Source: Burkholderiaceae bacterium (GTDB lineage Bacteria > Pseudomonadota > Gammaproteobacteria > Burkholderiales > Burkholderiaceae_C). Taken from it: DNA of 64,000 nt. Each line of letters begins with the position of its first letter. The stretch's first letter is position 1. The notes under the pieces are model-generated. The model saw only the letters and a list, made by a program, of their open reading frames with translations, made no database searches and was not told the DNA's origin. Both the position numbers and the translations under genes were made by a program. The stretch spans positions 124,001 to 188,000 of the forward strand of contig JACKLO010000009.1 of the NCBI GenBank assembly GCA_024235915.1, read 5' to 3'. This document shows positions 1 through 7,815 of the stretch, one piece after another.

Positions 1-1
1 G

Positions 2-316
2 CGCATCGACGACGCGCTGGTGGACCGCTATTTCGACCTGACGCTGCGCGACGGCAACCGGGTCGCTTTGCGCCAGCGCCTGCAGCAGTACGTGCCGGCC
101 GAGCACGCCGAAGCGGTCGCCGGCATCCGCCAACCCACGCTGATCCTGTGGGGTGGCCTGGACGAGGTGATAGACCCTGCGGCGGCCGCCGAATTCGAAC
201 GCCGGATTCCCGGCAGTCAACGCGTCATGTTCGACCGCCTGGGCCATGTGCCGCACGAGGAAGACCCGGCCGCCACCCTGGTGCCGGTGCAGGCCTTCCT
301 CGCCTCACCGCACTGA
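2..316 (+). CDS. alpha/beta hydrolase, C-terminal part (5' truncated by window edge)
   Basis: The frame is open from the window edge, so the true start lies upstream. The visible 104 residues are the end of an alpha/beta-hydrolase fold protein. The segment LILWGGLDEVIDP carries the usual acid residue of the catalytic triad, and the catalytic histidine lies in LGHVPHEEDP close to the end. The nucleophile elbow is outside the window, so the substrate cannot be named. Hydrolases of this type act on esters, lactones or C-C bonds in cytoplasmic catabolism. The stop is 4 bp from the convergent rsgA end. Confidence 0.85.
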   Translation, partial: RIDDALVDRYFDLTLRDGNRVALRQRLQQYVPAEHAEAVAGIRQPTLILWGGLDEVIDPAAAAEFERRIPGSQRVMFDRLGHVPHEEDPAATLVPVQAFLASPH

Positions 317-319
317 CCC

Positions 320-1414
320 TCAGCGTTCGTCGTCGCGCTTGCCGCGGTCGCGTGCCCGCGCCGCCTTGTGCCGCACCTTCCAGACCTGGCGCTGCGCCTT
401 GCGCTCCAGCGCGCTGAGCGTGTCGCGCTGCAGCTCACGCTGCATCTTGTGGAAATTGCGCAGGCGCTCCGGCGCCACGCTGTCCTGCACCGCACAGCCG
501 GGTTCGCCCTGGTGGCGACAGTCGCGGAACCGGCAGCGCATCGCGCCCTGGGCGATCTCGTCGAAGACCCCGGCCAGGTCCTGTGCGTCGGCATCCAGGC
601 GCAGCGTGCGCAGGCCCGGTGTGTCGATGATGCAGGCGCCGCCTGGCATGCGGTGCAGGCTGCGTGCCGTGGTGGTGTGCCGGCCTCGGCTGTCATCGTC
701 CCGATTGGCGCCGACAAGCTGGCCGGCGTCACCGGTCAGCGCATTCGTCAGCGTGCTCTTGCCGGCACCGCTGGACCCCAGCAGCACCAGGGTCTGTCCG
801 GCACCGGTCCACGCCGCCAGTGCGACGGCCGGCTCGTCGCCGGTGGCGTCCAGGGCCACCGCCGACACGCCCGGCGGCATCAGCGCGCAGGTCTCGTGCA
901 GGCGCCGCTCGGCGTAGACCGGGTCGCAGAGGTCGGCCTTGGTCAGCACCACGACCGGCTGCACGCCGGCGATGCGCGCCAGTGCCAGGTAGCGCTCCAG
1001 CCGGCGCAGGTTGAAGTCGTGGTCCAGGCCCATCACCAGCAACGCGGTGTCCACGTTGCTGACGATGACGGCACGGGTGGACTTCTCGCGCCCGTCGTGC
1101 TGGCGCCGCGCCAGCTGGTTGAGCGGCGGCACGCGGGCATGCACCCACCACTGCCCGTGCACGTCGCGCGCAGCGTGCACCCAGTCGCCCACGGCCAGGC
1201 CGTCGTGCGCCGCGGCGCCCAGGTGCAATGCCGGCAGGATGCGTGCGGGCCAGGCCTGTTCGCCGTCGTGCAGCGTGACGTGGTCGCGCTGCACCTCCAC
1301 CACACGGCGCAGGAACGGCGCCATCGGGGGTGGCGAAAAGGCATCGATGTGCCGGCGCATGGCCGGCGTGAGGCCGATCGCGACGAGCGCGTCGGCAGTT
1401 TGCGCAGAGATCAT
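320..1414 (-). CDS. rsgA: ribosome small subunit-dependent GTPase A
   Basis: RsgA (YjeQ/EngC) is a circularly permuted GTPase that checks late 30S subunit maturation in the cytoplasm. In the 364-residue product the GTPase motifs occur in permuted order: G4 TKAD at about 158-161, then the P-loop GSSGAGKST at 213-221, then DTPG at 264-267. The family zinc site C-x4-C-x-H-x5-C follows at 294-307. An OB-fold region precedes the GTPase domain. I chose the ATG at 1414 (MISAQ); an in-frame GTG at 1444 adds ten residues, and neither start has a strong Shine-Dalgarno sequence. A possible leader peptide and promoter lie upstream at 1541-1673. Confidence 0.93.
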   Translation of the reverse strand: MISAQTADALVAIGLTPAMRRHIDAFSPPPMAPFLRRVVEVQRDHVTLHDGEQAWPARILPALHLGAAAHDGLAVGDWVHAARDVHGQWWVHARVPPLNQLARRQHDGREKSTRAVIVSNVDTALLVMGLDHDFNLRRLERYLALARIAGVQPVVVLTKADLCDPVYAERRLHETCALMPPGVSAVALDATGDEPAVALAAWTGAGQTLVLLGSSGAGKSTLTNALTGDAGQLVGANRDDDSRGRHTTTARSLHRMPGGACIIDTPGLRTLRLDADAQDLAGVFDEIAQGAMRCRFRDCRHQGEPGCAVQDSVAPERLRNFHKMQRELQRDTLSALERKAQRQVWKVRHKAARARDRGKRDDER

Positions 1415-1540
1415 GGAGCGTCGAGCTTCCGGTTCGAAAGGCACAGCGTGCCAAGCCGGCCCGCGATGCGGGTCGGGATCGAAATCAGCGGGAAGTCGGC
1501 GCCGGCCGGGATCGGGCGATCCGCGCGGCCGAAAGGACGA

Positions 1541-1609
1541 TCAGCCGGGCAGGTGCCTGAACACGCCCTGGGCCGGTGCCGACAGATGGGCAATCACCGT
1601 GGTCTTCAT
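1541..1609 (-). CDS. possible 22-residue leader peptide upstream of rsgA
   Basis: This small reading frame encodes MKTTVIAHLSAPAQGVFRHL followed by PG and a TGA stop. It begins with ATG five bases after a near-perfect AGGAGG Shine-Dalgarno sequence (about 1615-1620 on the minus strand), which is far stronger than the ribosome sites of neighbouring genes. It sits about 126 bp upstream of the rsgA start on the same strand. I do not recognise the peptide. It may be a leader or a free small protein; chance occurrence cannot be excluded. Confidence 0.35.
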   Translation of the reverse strand: MKTTVIAHLSAPAQGVFRHLPG

Positions 1610-1644
1610 GGCAGCCTCCTGTGGCAGTGGGGAAAGAGGGCGCG

Positions 1645-1673
1645 ACTGTGCGCGCCGGCCGTCATGCTGTCAA
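1645..1673 (-). promoter_or_regulatory. possible sigma-70 promoter for the leader peptide and rsgA
   Basis: On the minus strand a perfect TTGACA (1673-1668) is followed after 17 bp by CACAGT (1650-1645), a poor -10 box. Transcription would begin about 30 bp before the small frame at 1609. The -35 match and spacing are good and the -10 is weak, so this is tentative. Confidence 0.3.
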
Positions 1674-1689
1674 CGCCTACGATCACGGG

Positions 1690-2286
1690 ATGTTGCCGCT
1701 GTACATCGACGACCAGATGCTGGTGCTGAACAAGCCGCCTGGGCTCTTGTCCGTGCCAGGGCGCACCGAACCGGACTGCCTGGCCGCCCGCGCGCAGGCC
1801 GTCTGGCCCGATGCGCTGGTGGTGCACCGGCTTGACCAGGCGACCTCCGGCCTGCTGGTGATGGCACGCGGCCTGCCGGCCCAAAGGGCGCTGAGCCTGG
1901 CCTTCGAGCGCCGCAAGGTGCACAAGACCTATGTCGCCGTGGTCGAAGGCCTGGTGGCGGAGGAATCCGGCAGTGTCGACCTGCCGTTGATCGTCGACTG
2001 GCCGAACCGCCCGCGGCAGGTCGTCGACCATGCGCTCGGCAAGCCCGCACTGACCCACTGGCGCGTGTTGGACCGCCGCCAAGGGCGCACGCGCCTGCAG
2101 CTGCAACCCGTCACCGGCCGCTCGCATCAGCTGCGCGTGCACATGCAGGCCCTGGGCCATCCCATCGTGGGCGACGACCTCTACGGGACGGCCGGGCCCC
2201 GCCTGCTGCTGCACGCACACGCCCTGCAGGTGCCGCATCCGCAGGATGGCCGTCCGATGGCCTTCGAAAGCCCGCTGCCGTTCTGA
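1690..2286 (+). CDS. rluA: dual-specificity 23S rRNA U746 / tRNA U32 pseudouridine synthase
   Basis: The product isomerises uridine to pseudouridine in 23S rRNA and certain tRNAs. The 198-residue protein has the short RluA layout without an S4 domain. It shows NKPPGLLSVPGR near the N-terminus, the catalytic motif HRLDQATSG with Asp49, DLPLIVDWPNRPR, and GRSHQLRVHMQALGHPIVGD; all are typical of E. coli RluA. I start at ATG 1690 because family members begin just before the LY-DD-VLNKP segment, although the frame stays open upstream to 1576. It is transcribed divergently from rsgA and stops 28 bp before the next gene. Confidence 0.9.
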   Translation: MLPLYIDDQMLVLNKPPGLLSVPGRTEPDCLAARAQAVWPDALVVHRLDQATSGLLVMARGLPAQRALSLAFERRKVHKTYVAVVEGLVAEESGSVDLPLIVDWPNRPRQVVDHALGKPALTHWRVLDRRQGRTRLQLQPVTGRSHQLRVHMQALGHPIVGDDLYGTAGPRLLLHAHALQVPHPQDGRPMAFESPLPF

Positions 2287-2314
2287 TCACTGCACCTTCG
2301 GTTAGCCTCGGCTC

Positions 2315-3058
2315 ATGAAGCTCTACATCGTCACTGGCGCATCGCGGGGCCTCGGCCGCGCCGTCGCCGAACAACTGCTGCAGCCGGGTCACCATGTGCT
2401 GGCCATCGCCCGCCGCATCGAACCTGACCTCGACACGCTGGCCCGCGCCCGCAGCGCCCAGCTGACCTCCTGGTCGCAGGACCTGGCCGATGCCCCGGCC
2501 GCGGCAAACCGCCTGGCCGACTGGCTGGCGCAGCAACCTCCCGCCGACGCGGCCCTGATCAACAACGCCGCCGCGCTGTCGACGCCGGCGCCGCTGGGCG
2601 ACAGCGACCTGGGCGAACTGAGCGTGGCCGCACGCGTGGGCCTCGAAGCGCCACTGCTGCTCACGGCCGCATTCCTGCGCGCCACCCAAGCCTGGGGCAG
2701 CGACCGGCGGGTGCTCAACATCTCGTCCGGCCTCGGCCGCCGGGCCATGGCCGGCAGCGCCAGCTATTGCGCCGTCAAGGCCGGCATGGACCACTTCTCG
2801 CGCGCCGTGGCTCTCGAAGAGGCCGCGCGACCGGGCGGCGCCCGCATCGTCTCGCTGGCCCCTGGCATCATCGACACCGACATGCAGGTGCAGTTGCGCG
2901 GCGCCGACCGCAGCCGTTTCCCCGACGGCGCGCAGTTCGAGGCCTTCAAGGCCGAAGGCCGGCTGGACAGCCCCGACACCGCGGCGGCCAAGGTGCTGCG
3001 CTTCCTGGCCCGTGCCGATTTCGGCCAGGAGCCCGTGAGCGACGTTCGCCAGGCCTGA
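2315..3058 (+). CDS. SDR family NAD(P)-dependent oxidoreductase
   Basis: This is a classical short-chain dehydrogenase of 247 residues. The cofactor motif TGASRGLG is at 7-14 and NNA at 83-85. The active site is Ser138, Tyr151 and Lys155 (S-x12-YCAVK). A basic residue pair follows the second beta strand (ARRIEP), which favours NADPH. The sequence resembles the sepiapterin reductase/benzil reductase (YueD-like) branch of the family, but the substrate cannot be read from the sequence. The preceding ribosome-site region is unremarkable. The gene follows rluA on the same strand. Confidence 0.88.
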   Translation: MKLYIVTGASRGLGRAVAEQLLQPGHHVLAIARRIEPDLDTLARARSAQLTSWSQDLADAPAAANRLADWLAQQPPADAALINNAAALSTPAPLGDSDLGELSVAARVGLEAPLLLTAAFLRATQAWGSDRRVLNISSGLGRRAMAGSASYCAVKAGMDHFSRAVALEEAARPGGARIVSLAPGIIDTDMQVQLRGADRSRFPDGAQFEAFKAEGRLDSPDTAAAKVLRFLARADFGQEPVSDVRQA

Positions 3059-3094
3059 ACCGTGCTGAACGTGTGAGATCTCGCGCCAGACGCC

Positions 3095-3122
3095 TCAAGT
3101 CACCGCGCTGATCGGCCGACAT
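3095..3122 (+). promoter_or_regulatory. possible sigma-28 (FliA) type promoter of the HDOD gene
   Basis: TCAAG at 3095-3099 is followed after 15 bp by GCCGACAT at 3115-3122. This resembles the flagellar sigma-28 pattern (TAAAG, about 14 bp, GCCGATAA), with one base of extra spacing and a C in place of T in the -10. It lies about 36 bp before the ATG at 3158. It is weaker than the cheZ promoter at 54471. Confidence 0.35.
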
Positions 3123-3157
3123 CCGGGAACGGACCCCTTGGTCCGTTGGAGACCCCG

Positions 3158-4102
3158 ATGTTGGGCTGGTTCAGTTCGCGCCGCGCCACCACACCTGCTG
3201 CTGCCACCGCCTCGGCCGTGGCAGCGCCGGCCGTGCACGCGGCCGTTCCACCATGCCCGGCAACCCGGCCATCCGCCATCCACGATGGCGGCGCGCCCGA
3301 GGTGCCCACGAGCACCTTGAGCTGGTTGCTCGACGGCCCGCAGCCGGTGCAGGCGCCGCCCAGCGACGCCGAACGCCAGTGGCTGAGCCAGTTGGACCGC
3401 CTGTTGGCCAGCCCACGCCTGCCCGCGGACCTGCTGCCGCGGGCCGCTTCCGTCATCCCGCAACTGCTGGCGCTGATACGCCAGGAATCCCCTTCCCGCG
3501 CCACCATGGCGCAGCAGGTGACCAAGGACCTGCTGCTGACCGCAGAAGTGCTGCGCATGGCGCGCAGCCCGTTCTATGGGGCGCAGCCGGTGGAGACGAT
3601 CGACGCCGCGTTGGACCGCATCGGCACCGCCGGCCTGCATTCGGCGATGTCCAAGGTGCTGCTGAAGCCGGTGTTCCAGCCCCACGGGGGCGGTCTGGCC
3701 GCCCGCGCGGCGCCGCGGCTGTGGCAACGCTCCGAACAGAAGTCGATGAGCTGCGCAGCCCACATGGCCCGCGAAGGCGGCGACCGCTTCGAAGGTTTCC
3801 TCGCCGGCCTGCTGCACGACAGCGGCTGGCTGGCGCTGCTGCGCCTGATCGATCGAAACGGGCAGGCGCCGAGCCTGCCGCTGAGCCGGGTGCTCGACCT
3901 GTCATTGGAGCGGCGCAAGGACCGGCTCTTCGGCCGCCTCGTGGCCGACTGGGACCTCAGCCCCGCGCTCAGCGCGCTGGCGCAGCAACTGCAGTCCACC
4001 CCCATGCCCCGGCTGGCGCTGCCATTGGCCGAAGCCCTGGTGGCGGCGGACCTGCAATGTGGCGCCGAGCCGGCGCCCTCGCAGTCGGTGCAGCCCGCCT
4101 GA
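3158..4102 (+). CDS. HDOD domain-containing signalling protein
   Basis: The product (314 residues) has an Ala/Pro/Thr-rich low-complexity N-terminal stretch of about 65 residues, followed by an HDOD domain (metal-dependent phosphohydrolase-related output domain, usually without the metal site). Supporting segments are LLTAEVLRMARSPFYG, ETIDAALDRIGTAGLHSAM and GFLAGLLHDSGWLALLRLI. HDOD proteins act in bacterial signalling, often linked to motility, biofilm or cyclic-di-GMP. I start at ATG 3158 because GGAG lies about 8 bases upstream. An in-frame ATG at 3146 (METPM) is possible. A flagellar-type promoter candidate lies upstream, which would fit a motility role. Confidence 0.82.
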   Translation: MLGWFSSRRATTPAAATASAVAAPAVHAAVPPCPATRPSAIHDGGAPEVPTSTLSWLLDGPQPVQAPPSDAERQWLSQLDRLLASPRLPADLLPRAASVIPQLLALIRQESPSRATMAQQVTKDLLLTAEVLRMARSPFYGAQPVETIDAALDRIGTAGLHSAMSKVLLKPVFQPHGGGLAARAAPRLWQRSEQKSMSCAAHMAREGGDRFEGFLAGLLHDSGWLALLRLIDRNGQAPSLPLSRVLDLSLERRKDRLFGRLVADWDLSPALSALAQQLQSTPMPRLALPLAEALVAADLQCGAEPAPSQSVQPA

Positions 4103-4150
4103 GGAACCGCCCGGCGCAGACGGCCGCGCGCCGGCGTGCAACCGCCAGGC

Positions 4151-4303
4151 TCAGCGCTGTTCGCGCGCCGCGCGTGCCGCATCCTCGCGCATGTGCCGCG
4201 CGATGTAGCGCTGGAAGAACACCCCCATGCCCAGGGTGAAGGCGATCACTGCGGCACTCAGCAGGCCGTAGTCAGTGGTGAAAAAGTCGCGCAGTGCATG
4301 CAT
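4151..4303 (-). CDS. DUF3149 small membrane protein
   Basis: This 50-residue protein matches the short DUF3149 family. It has an MHALRDFFTTDYGLLSAAV opening, one transmembrane segment (about residues 14-32) and a charged tail RHMREDAARAAREQR facing the cytoplasm. Start is ATG 4303 with GAGGAGG about 8 bases upstream. The function of the family is unknown. It lies 68 bp downstream of pfkA on the same strand and is probably the last gene of that operon. Confidence 0.8.
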   Translation of the reverse strand: MHALRDFFTTDYGLLSAAVIAFTLGMGVFFQRYIARHMREDAARAAREQR

Positions 4304-4371
4304 GGTCTGAACCTCCTCGGGTATAGGTCTCCGATCAGACAACGGATCGCGCGCCGCTGCCTTGCACCGGA

Positions 4372-5433
4372 TCAAACCTCGCCCAGGCAGACCCCGATGG
4401 CGCGCGCCGCGCGCCAGAGCTCGTCGTCGGGTGGCACCCGGCGGTTGCGGTCCGCCACTTCGGCGATCGGCACCGACGTGCACACCCCACTCTGCAGCGC
4501 CACCATGTGGCCGAACCGGCCGGCCCTCACCAGCTGCGCCGCTGCCACGCCGAAGCGGGTGGACAGCACGCGGTCGAACGGCGTGGGGGTGCCGCCGCGC
4601 TGCACATGGCCCAGCAGCGTGGTGCGCACCTCGCTGGCCACCAGGGGCTGCAGGCGCTGCTGCAGCCAGTGGCCCACGCCGCCCAGGCGGATGGGGTCGG
4701 GGCTGCTCTCGACCGTGCGCATCACGGTCATGGATTCCCCTTGCGCGGCGGCGCCTTCGGCGATGCAGATCAGCGTGTGGCCGTCTGCACGTTCGTTGGC
4801 GCGGCAGCGCGCCGCCACCGCCTCCACGCTGAACGGCTGCTCCGGGATCAGGATCACGTCGGCGCTGCCAGCCAGGCCACCTTCGAGCGCGATCCAGCCG
4901 GCGTAGCGGCCCATAGTCTCCGCGATCATCACGCGGCCATGGCTGCGCGCCGTGGTGGCCAGCCGGTCCAACGCATCGGCCACCACGGCCACGGCGCTGT
5001 CGAAGCCGAAGCTGCGCTCGTTGTGCGCGATGTCGTTGTCGATGGTCTTGGGCACACCCACCATGGGCAGGCCCAGGCGCTCGAAACGGTGGGCGATGCT
5101 CATGGTGCCGTCGCCGCCAATGGCCACCAGCGCGTCCAGCCCGAGTTCGCGCACGTAGTCCATCACGCCCGCCGACACATCGGCCCCGCCGGCGCCGAAC
5201 CAGGCGAACGGGTTCGCCTGGTTGTGCGTGCCCAGGATGGTGCCGCCCTCGGCCAGGATGCCGGCCACGGCGGCCGCGTCCAGCGGGCGCACGCGGCGTT
5301 CCACCAGGCCCAGGAAGCCGCGCTCGATGCCGGTGACACGCGCGCCGTCGGCCAGCAGCGCCAGCGTCACGGCGCGGATCACCGCGTTCAACCCCGGGCA
5401 GTCGCCGCCGCCCGTCAGCACGCCGACGTGCAT
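4372..5433 (-). CDS. pfkA: 6-phosphofructokinase, probably ATP-dependent, group III type
   Basis: It phosphorylates fructose 6-phosphate in glycolysis. The 353-residue product shows GGGDCPGLNAVIRAV at 8-22, GGDGT at 106-110, PKTIDNDI at 128-135 with the catalytic Asp, and MGRYAGW later. The Gly in GGDG (not Asp) fits ATP as donor. The Lys in PKTIDND is typical of PPi enzymes, but is also found in the actinobacterial group III ATP enzymes. I start at ATG 5433, which overlaps the TGA of the upstream peptidase gene (TGATG), so the two are translationally coupled. The longer frame (GTG/ATG at 5451) has no advantage. Confidence 0.9.
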   Translation of the reverse strand: MHVGVLTGGGDCPGLNAVIRAVTLALLADGARVTGIERGFLGLVERRVRPLDAAAVAGILAEGGTILGTHNQANPFAWFGAGGADVSAGVMDYVRELGLDALVAIGGDGTMSIAHRFERLGLPMVGVPKTIDNDIAHNERSFGFDSAVAVVADALDRLATTARSHGRVMIAETMGRYAGWIALEGGLAGSADVILIPEQPFSVEAVAARCRANERADGHTLICIAEGAAAQGESMTVMRTVESSPDPIRLGGVGHWLQQRLQPLVASEVRTTLLGHVQRGGTPTPFDRVLSTRFGVAAAQLVRAGRFGHMVALQSGVCTSVPIAEVADRNRRVPPDDELWRAARAIGVCLGEV

Positions 5434-6938
5434 CACGCGACCGCCATCCACGCCGCCAGGTCGGCCTTGAGCTGCCTCAGGTCGGCCTCCCGGGTGTACA
5501 TCATGTGGCCGGCGTCGTAGTAGCGGTGGGTGATGCGGGCATGTGCCTCGGGCGGGATGTCCAGTTGCGCCAAGGACCAGTCGCTGGCGCTGTAGGGCGT
5601 GCCCAGGTCGTAGCGGCCGCTGGCCACCAGCACCTTGAGCAGCGGGTTGCGCCGCAGGGCACGCGACAGGTCGGGCGCGGTGGTGGTGAAGCTGTTGCCC
5701 TGGTCCTCGCCGCGGTTCCAGTTCCAGGCCTTGTGGGTGTCGTGGCTCAGCACCTCGTAGCGCGTTTCGCGCTGCAGGCCCAGGGCCTCGGCGAACCAGG
5801 CCATGCCAGCCATCGTGTAGGCCGGCGCGATGGCCTCGATGCCAGGGTCGAATTCCCAGTCGCGGGTGCGGATGGCGGCCATCGGGCCGGTGGCACGCGA
5901 CTCCAGCCGGCCGACGATGCGGCCCTGCGGGCGCATCGCCTCGAAGAAGAAGGTGGCATCGCTGATGCGCAGGTTCTTCTCCTCCACCAGCACGCGCGGC
6001 AGCCCGGTGAGTTCGGCCACGCGGCGGGCAATGCGCGCGCGGCGGTCGTGCGACAGGCGGGCGCCCGCCTGCAGCGCCGCCACGTAGTCATCGTCCACGA
6101 AGGCTTCGGCGGCCGCCCGCGCCGCTTCCGGTGACGCCGCCGGTGCCCCCTTGAGCAGGCCGTGGAACTGCGCCGTGTTGGCGAAGGCCGGCAGGAACAG
6201 CGCGTACGGCAGGTCGTTGCCGTGCGCGAAGACCAGGCTCTGCAGGTCCATGGCGCAGGACACCAGGATCAGCCCGCTGAGCTGCACCCCCAGGCCCTGC
6301 AGCGCGTCGGCCAGCGCCGCCCCGCGTGTGGTGCCGTAGCTTTCGCCGGCCAGGTAGACCGGCGAACCCCAGCGCCGGTGGCGCGTGAGCCAGACGCGGA
6401 TCACCTCGGCCAGCGCGGCCACGTCACCGTCCACTGACAGCATGGCCTTGCGCGCCGTCTCCCCCGCGGCCACCGACCAGCCTGTGTGCGGCGGGTCCAC
6501 GAAGACGAGGTCGAAGTGCTCGAACCAGGTGTGCGGGTTGTCCACCACCGCATGCGGCGCTGGCGCAGGCCCCGCGTCATCGGGCACCACCACGCGCTTG
6601 GGGCCCAGGGCACCCAGGTGCAGCCAGATCGACGCCGAACCCGGGCCGCCGTTGAAGGCGAAACACACCGGCCGCTGCGCCGGTGCCGCGCCCTGCAGCA
6701 GGTAGTGCGTGGCCATCACCGCCGCTTCCGGCGGCCCGGCCTCGTGGCCCTTGGGTGCCACCGGCAGGAAGGCCGCGCCCACGGCGTAGTCCAGCCCCTG
6801 CCCGTTGGCCAGCTGCACATGCCCGGTGCTGCCCGGGGGCTGCAGGGCCAGCAGTTCATCCACCCGGGCGCGCTGGCGGGCGGCCTTGTCGTCGGTGTTC
6901 GTGGTGTCCGGGTTGACCGGGTGTTTGGCGTCGCTCAT
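5433..6938 (-). CDS. S10 family serine carboxypeptidase-like peptidase
   Basis: The 501-residue product has the S10 hallmarks: oxyanion segment NGGPGSASIW at about 96-105, nucleophile motif GESYGTTRG with Ser200, an Asp in YDLGTPYSASDW and the His in YDAGHMMYT near the C-terminus. These enzymes remove C-terminal residues from peptides. No signal peptide is visible from the chosen ATG 6938 (MSDAKHPV); GGAG abuts this start. The frame remains open to 7817, but that part lies over the DUF502 gene and is spurious. It is the first gene of an operon with pfkA and the DUF3149 gene. Confidence 0.88.
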   Translation of the reverse strand: MSDAKHPVNPDTTNTDDKAARQRARVDELLALQPPGSTGHVQLANGQGLDYAVGAAFLPVAPKGHEAGPPEAAVMATHYLLQGAAPAQRPVCFAFNGGPGSASIWLHLGALGPKRVVVPDDAGPAPAPHAVVDNPHTWFEHFDLVFVDPPHTGWSVAAGETARKAMLSVDGDVAALAEVIRVWLTRHRRWGSPVYLAGESYGTTRGAALADALQGLGVQLSGLILVSCAMDLQSLVFAHGNDLPYALFLPAFANTAQFHGLLKGAPAASPEAARAAAEAFVDDDYVAALQAGARLSHDRRARIARRVAELTGLPRVLVEEKNLRISDATFFFEAMRPQGRIVGRLESRATGPMAAIRTRDWEFDPGIEAIAPAYTMAGMAWFAEALGLQRETRYEVLSHDTHKAWNWNRGEDQGNSFTTTAPDLSRALRRNPLLKVLVASGRYDLGTPYSASDWSLAQLDIPPEAHARITHRYYDAGHMMYTREADLRQLKADLAAWMAVA

Positions 6939-7001
6939 CTCCAGGCCTTTGACAGGTTGCAGGGCCGGACCACGATACCGCAGCGCCGGGATAATCCGGC
7001 C

Positions 7002-7697
7002 ATGTCTCCCGCGTCTGAACCCCTGCGCCCGCAGCGTCACCTGGTCCGCATCTTCGTCACCGGCCTGCTGGCGGCGTTGCCGCTGGCCGCCACGGTGGCC
7101 ATCTTCTGGTGGGGCGCCAGCGTGCTGATCCGCTGGCTGGGGCCAGACAGCACCGTGGGCCAGTTGCTGGCGGCCGTGGGCCTGGGGGTCACCGGCTCCG
7201 AAGTCGCGGGCTATGCCATCGGCGTGGCGCTGGTGGCCGCGGCCATCTTCGGCCTGGGCCTGCTGGTGGAGGCGGGCCTGCAGCGGGGCCTCGCGCGTGT
7301 GGTCGACGCCGTGCTCGAGCGCATCCCGCTGGTGCGCAGCGTCTACGACCTGGCGCGGCGCATCGTGGCCATGGTGGGCCAGCGCGACGGCGACGCGCCG
7401 GGCATGAATTCCATGAGCGCTGTCTGGTGCCATTTCGGCGGCGCACCGGCGGGCGACGAGCCTGGCCGTGCCGCGGTGCTGGGACTCCTCTCGACCCCGG
7501 AGCCGGTGTGGATCGACGGCCGGGCCTACGTCGGCGTCATCGTGCCCACGGCCCCGGTGCCGGTGGGCGGCGGCCTGCTGTTCCTGCCGCAGGACTGGGT
7601 TCGACCGGCGCAGGTGGGCTTCGAGGCGCTGACCAGCATCTATGTCTCGATGGGGCTGACCTCGCCCCAGCACCTGCGCGGCAGCAAGGCTGCCTGA
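7002..7697 (+). CDS. DUF502 family membrane protein
   Basis: The 231-residue product begins with a short basic segment, then has a transmembrane helix at about 18-40 (VTGLLAALPLAATVAIFWW), a second at about 62-85, and the conserved IPLVRSVYDLARRIV segment of DUF502. A soluble beta-rich domain follows, with VGVIVPTAPVPVGGGLLFLPQ. The family is an inner-membrane group of unknown function. Start is ATG 7002; the upstream open frame overlaps the S10 gene on the other strand and is not real. It is divergent from the S10 peptidase with a 63 bp gap. Confidence 0.87.
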   Translation: MSPASEPLRPQRHLVRIFVTGLLAALPLAATVAIFWWGASVLIRWLGPDSTVGQLLAAVGLGVTGSEVAGYAIGVALVAAAIFGLGLLVEAGLQRGLARVVDAVLERIPLVRSVYDLARRIVAMVGQRDGDAPGMNSMSAVWCHFGGAPAGDEPGRAAVLGLLSTPEPVWIDGRAYVGVIVPTAPVPVGGGLLFLPQDWVRPAQVGFEALTSIYVSMGLTSPQHLRGSKAA

Positions 7698-7815
7698 GCG
7701 GGTGCGCGGCCTGGCTTTACATTCCGTCGCAACCGGACGGACAACCGGTGCCATGCTGCCGCGTTGAAGCAACGTCGCCGGTCTCCTGCCGCGCGAACCC
7801 ACAGGAGGAACGTCC

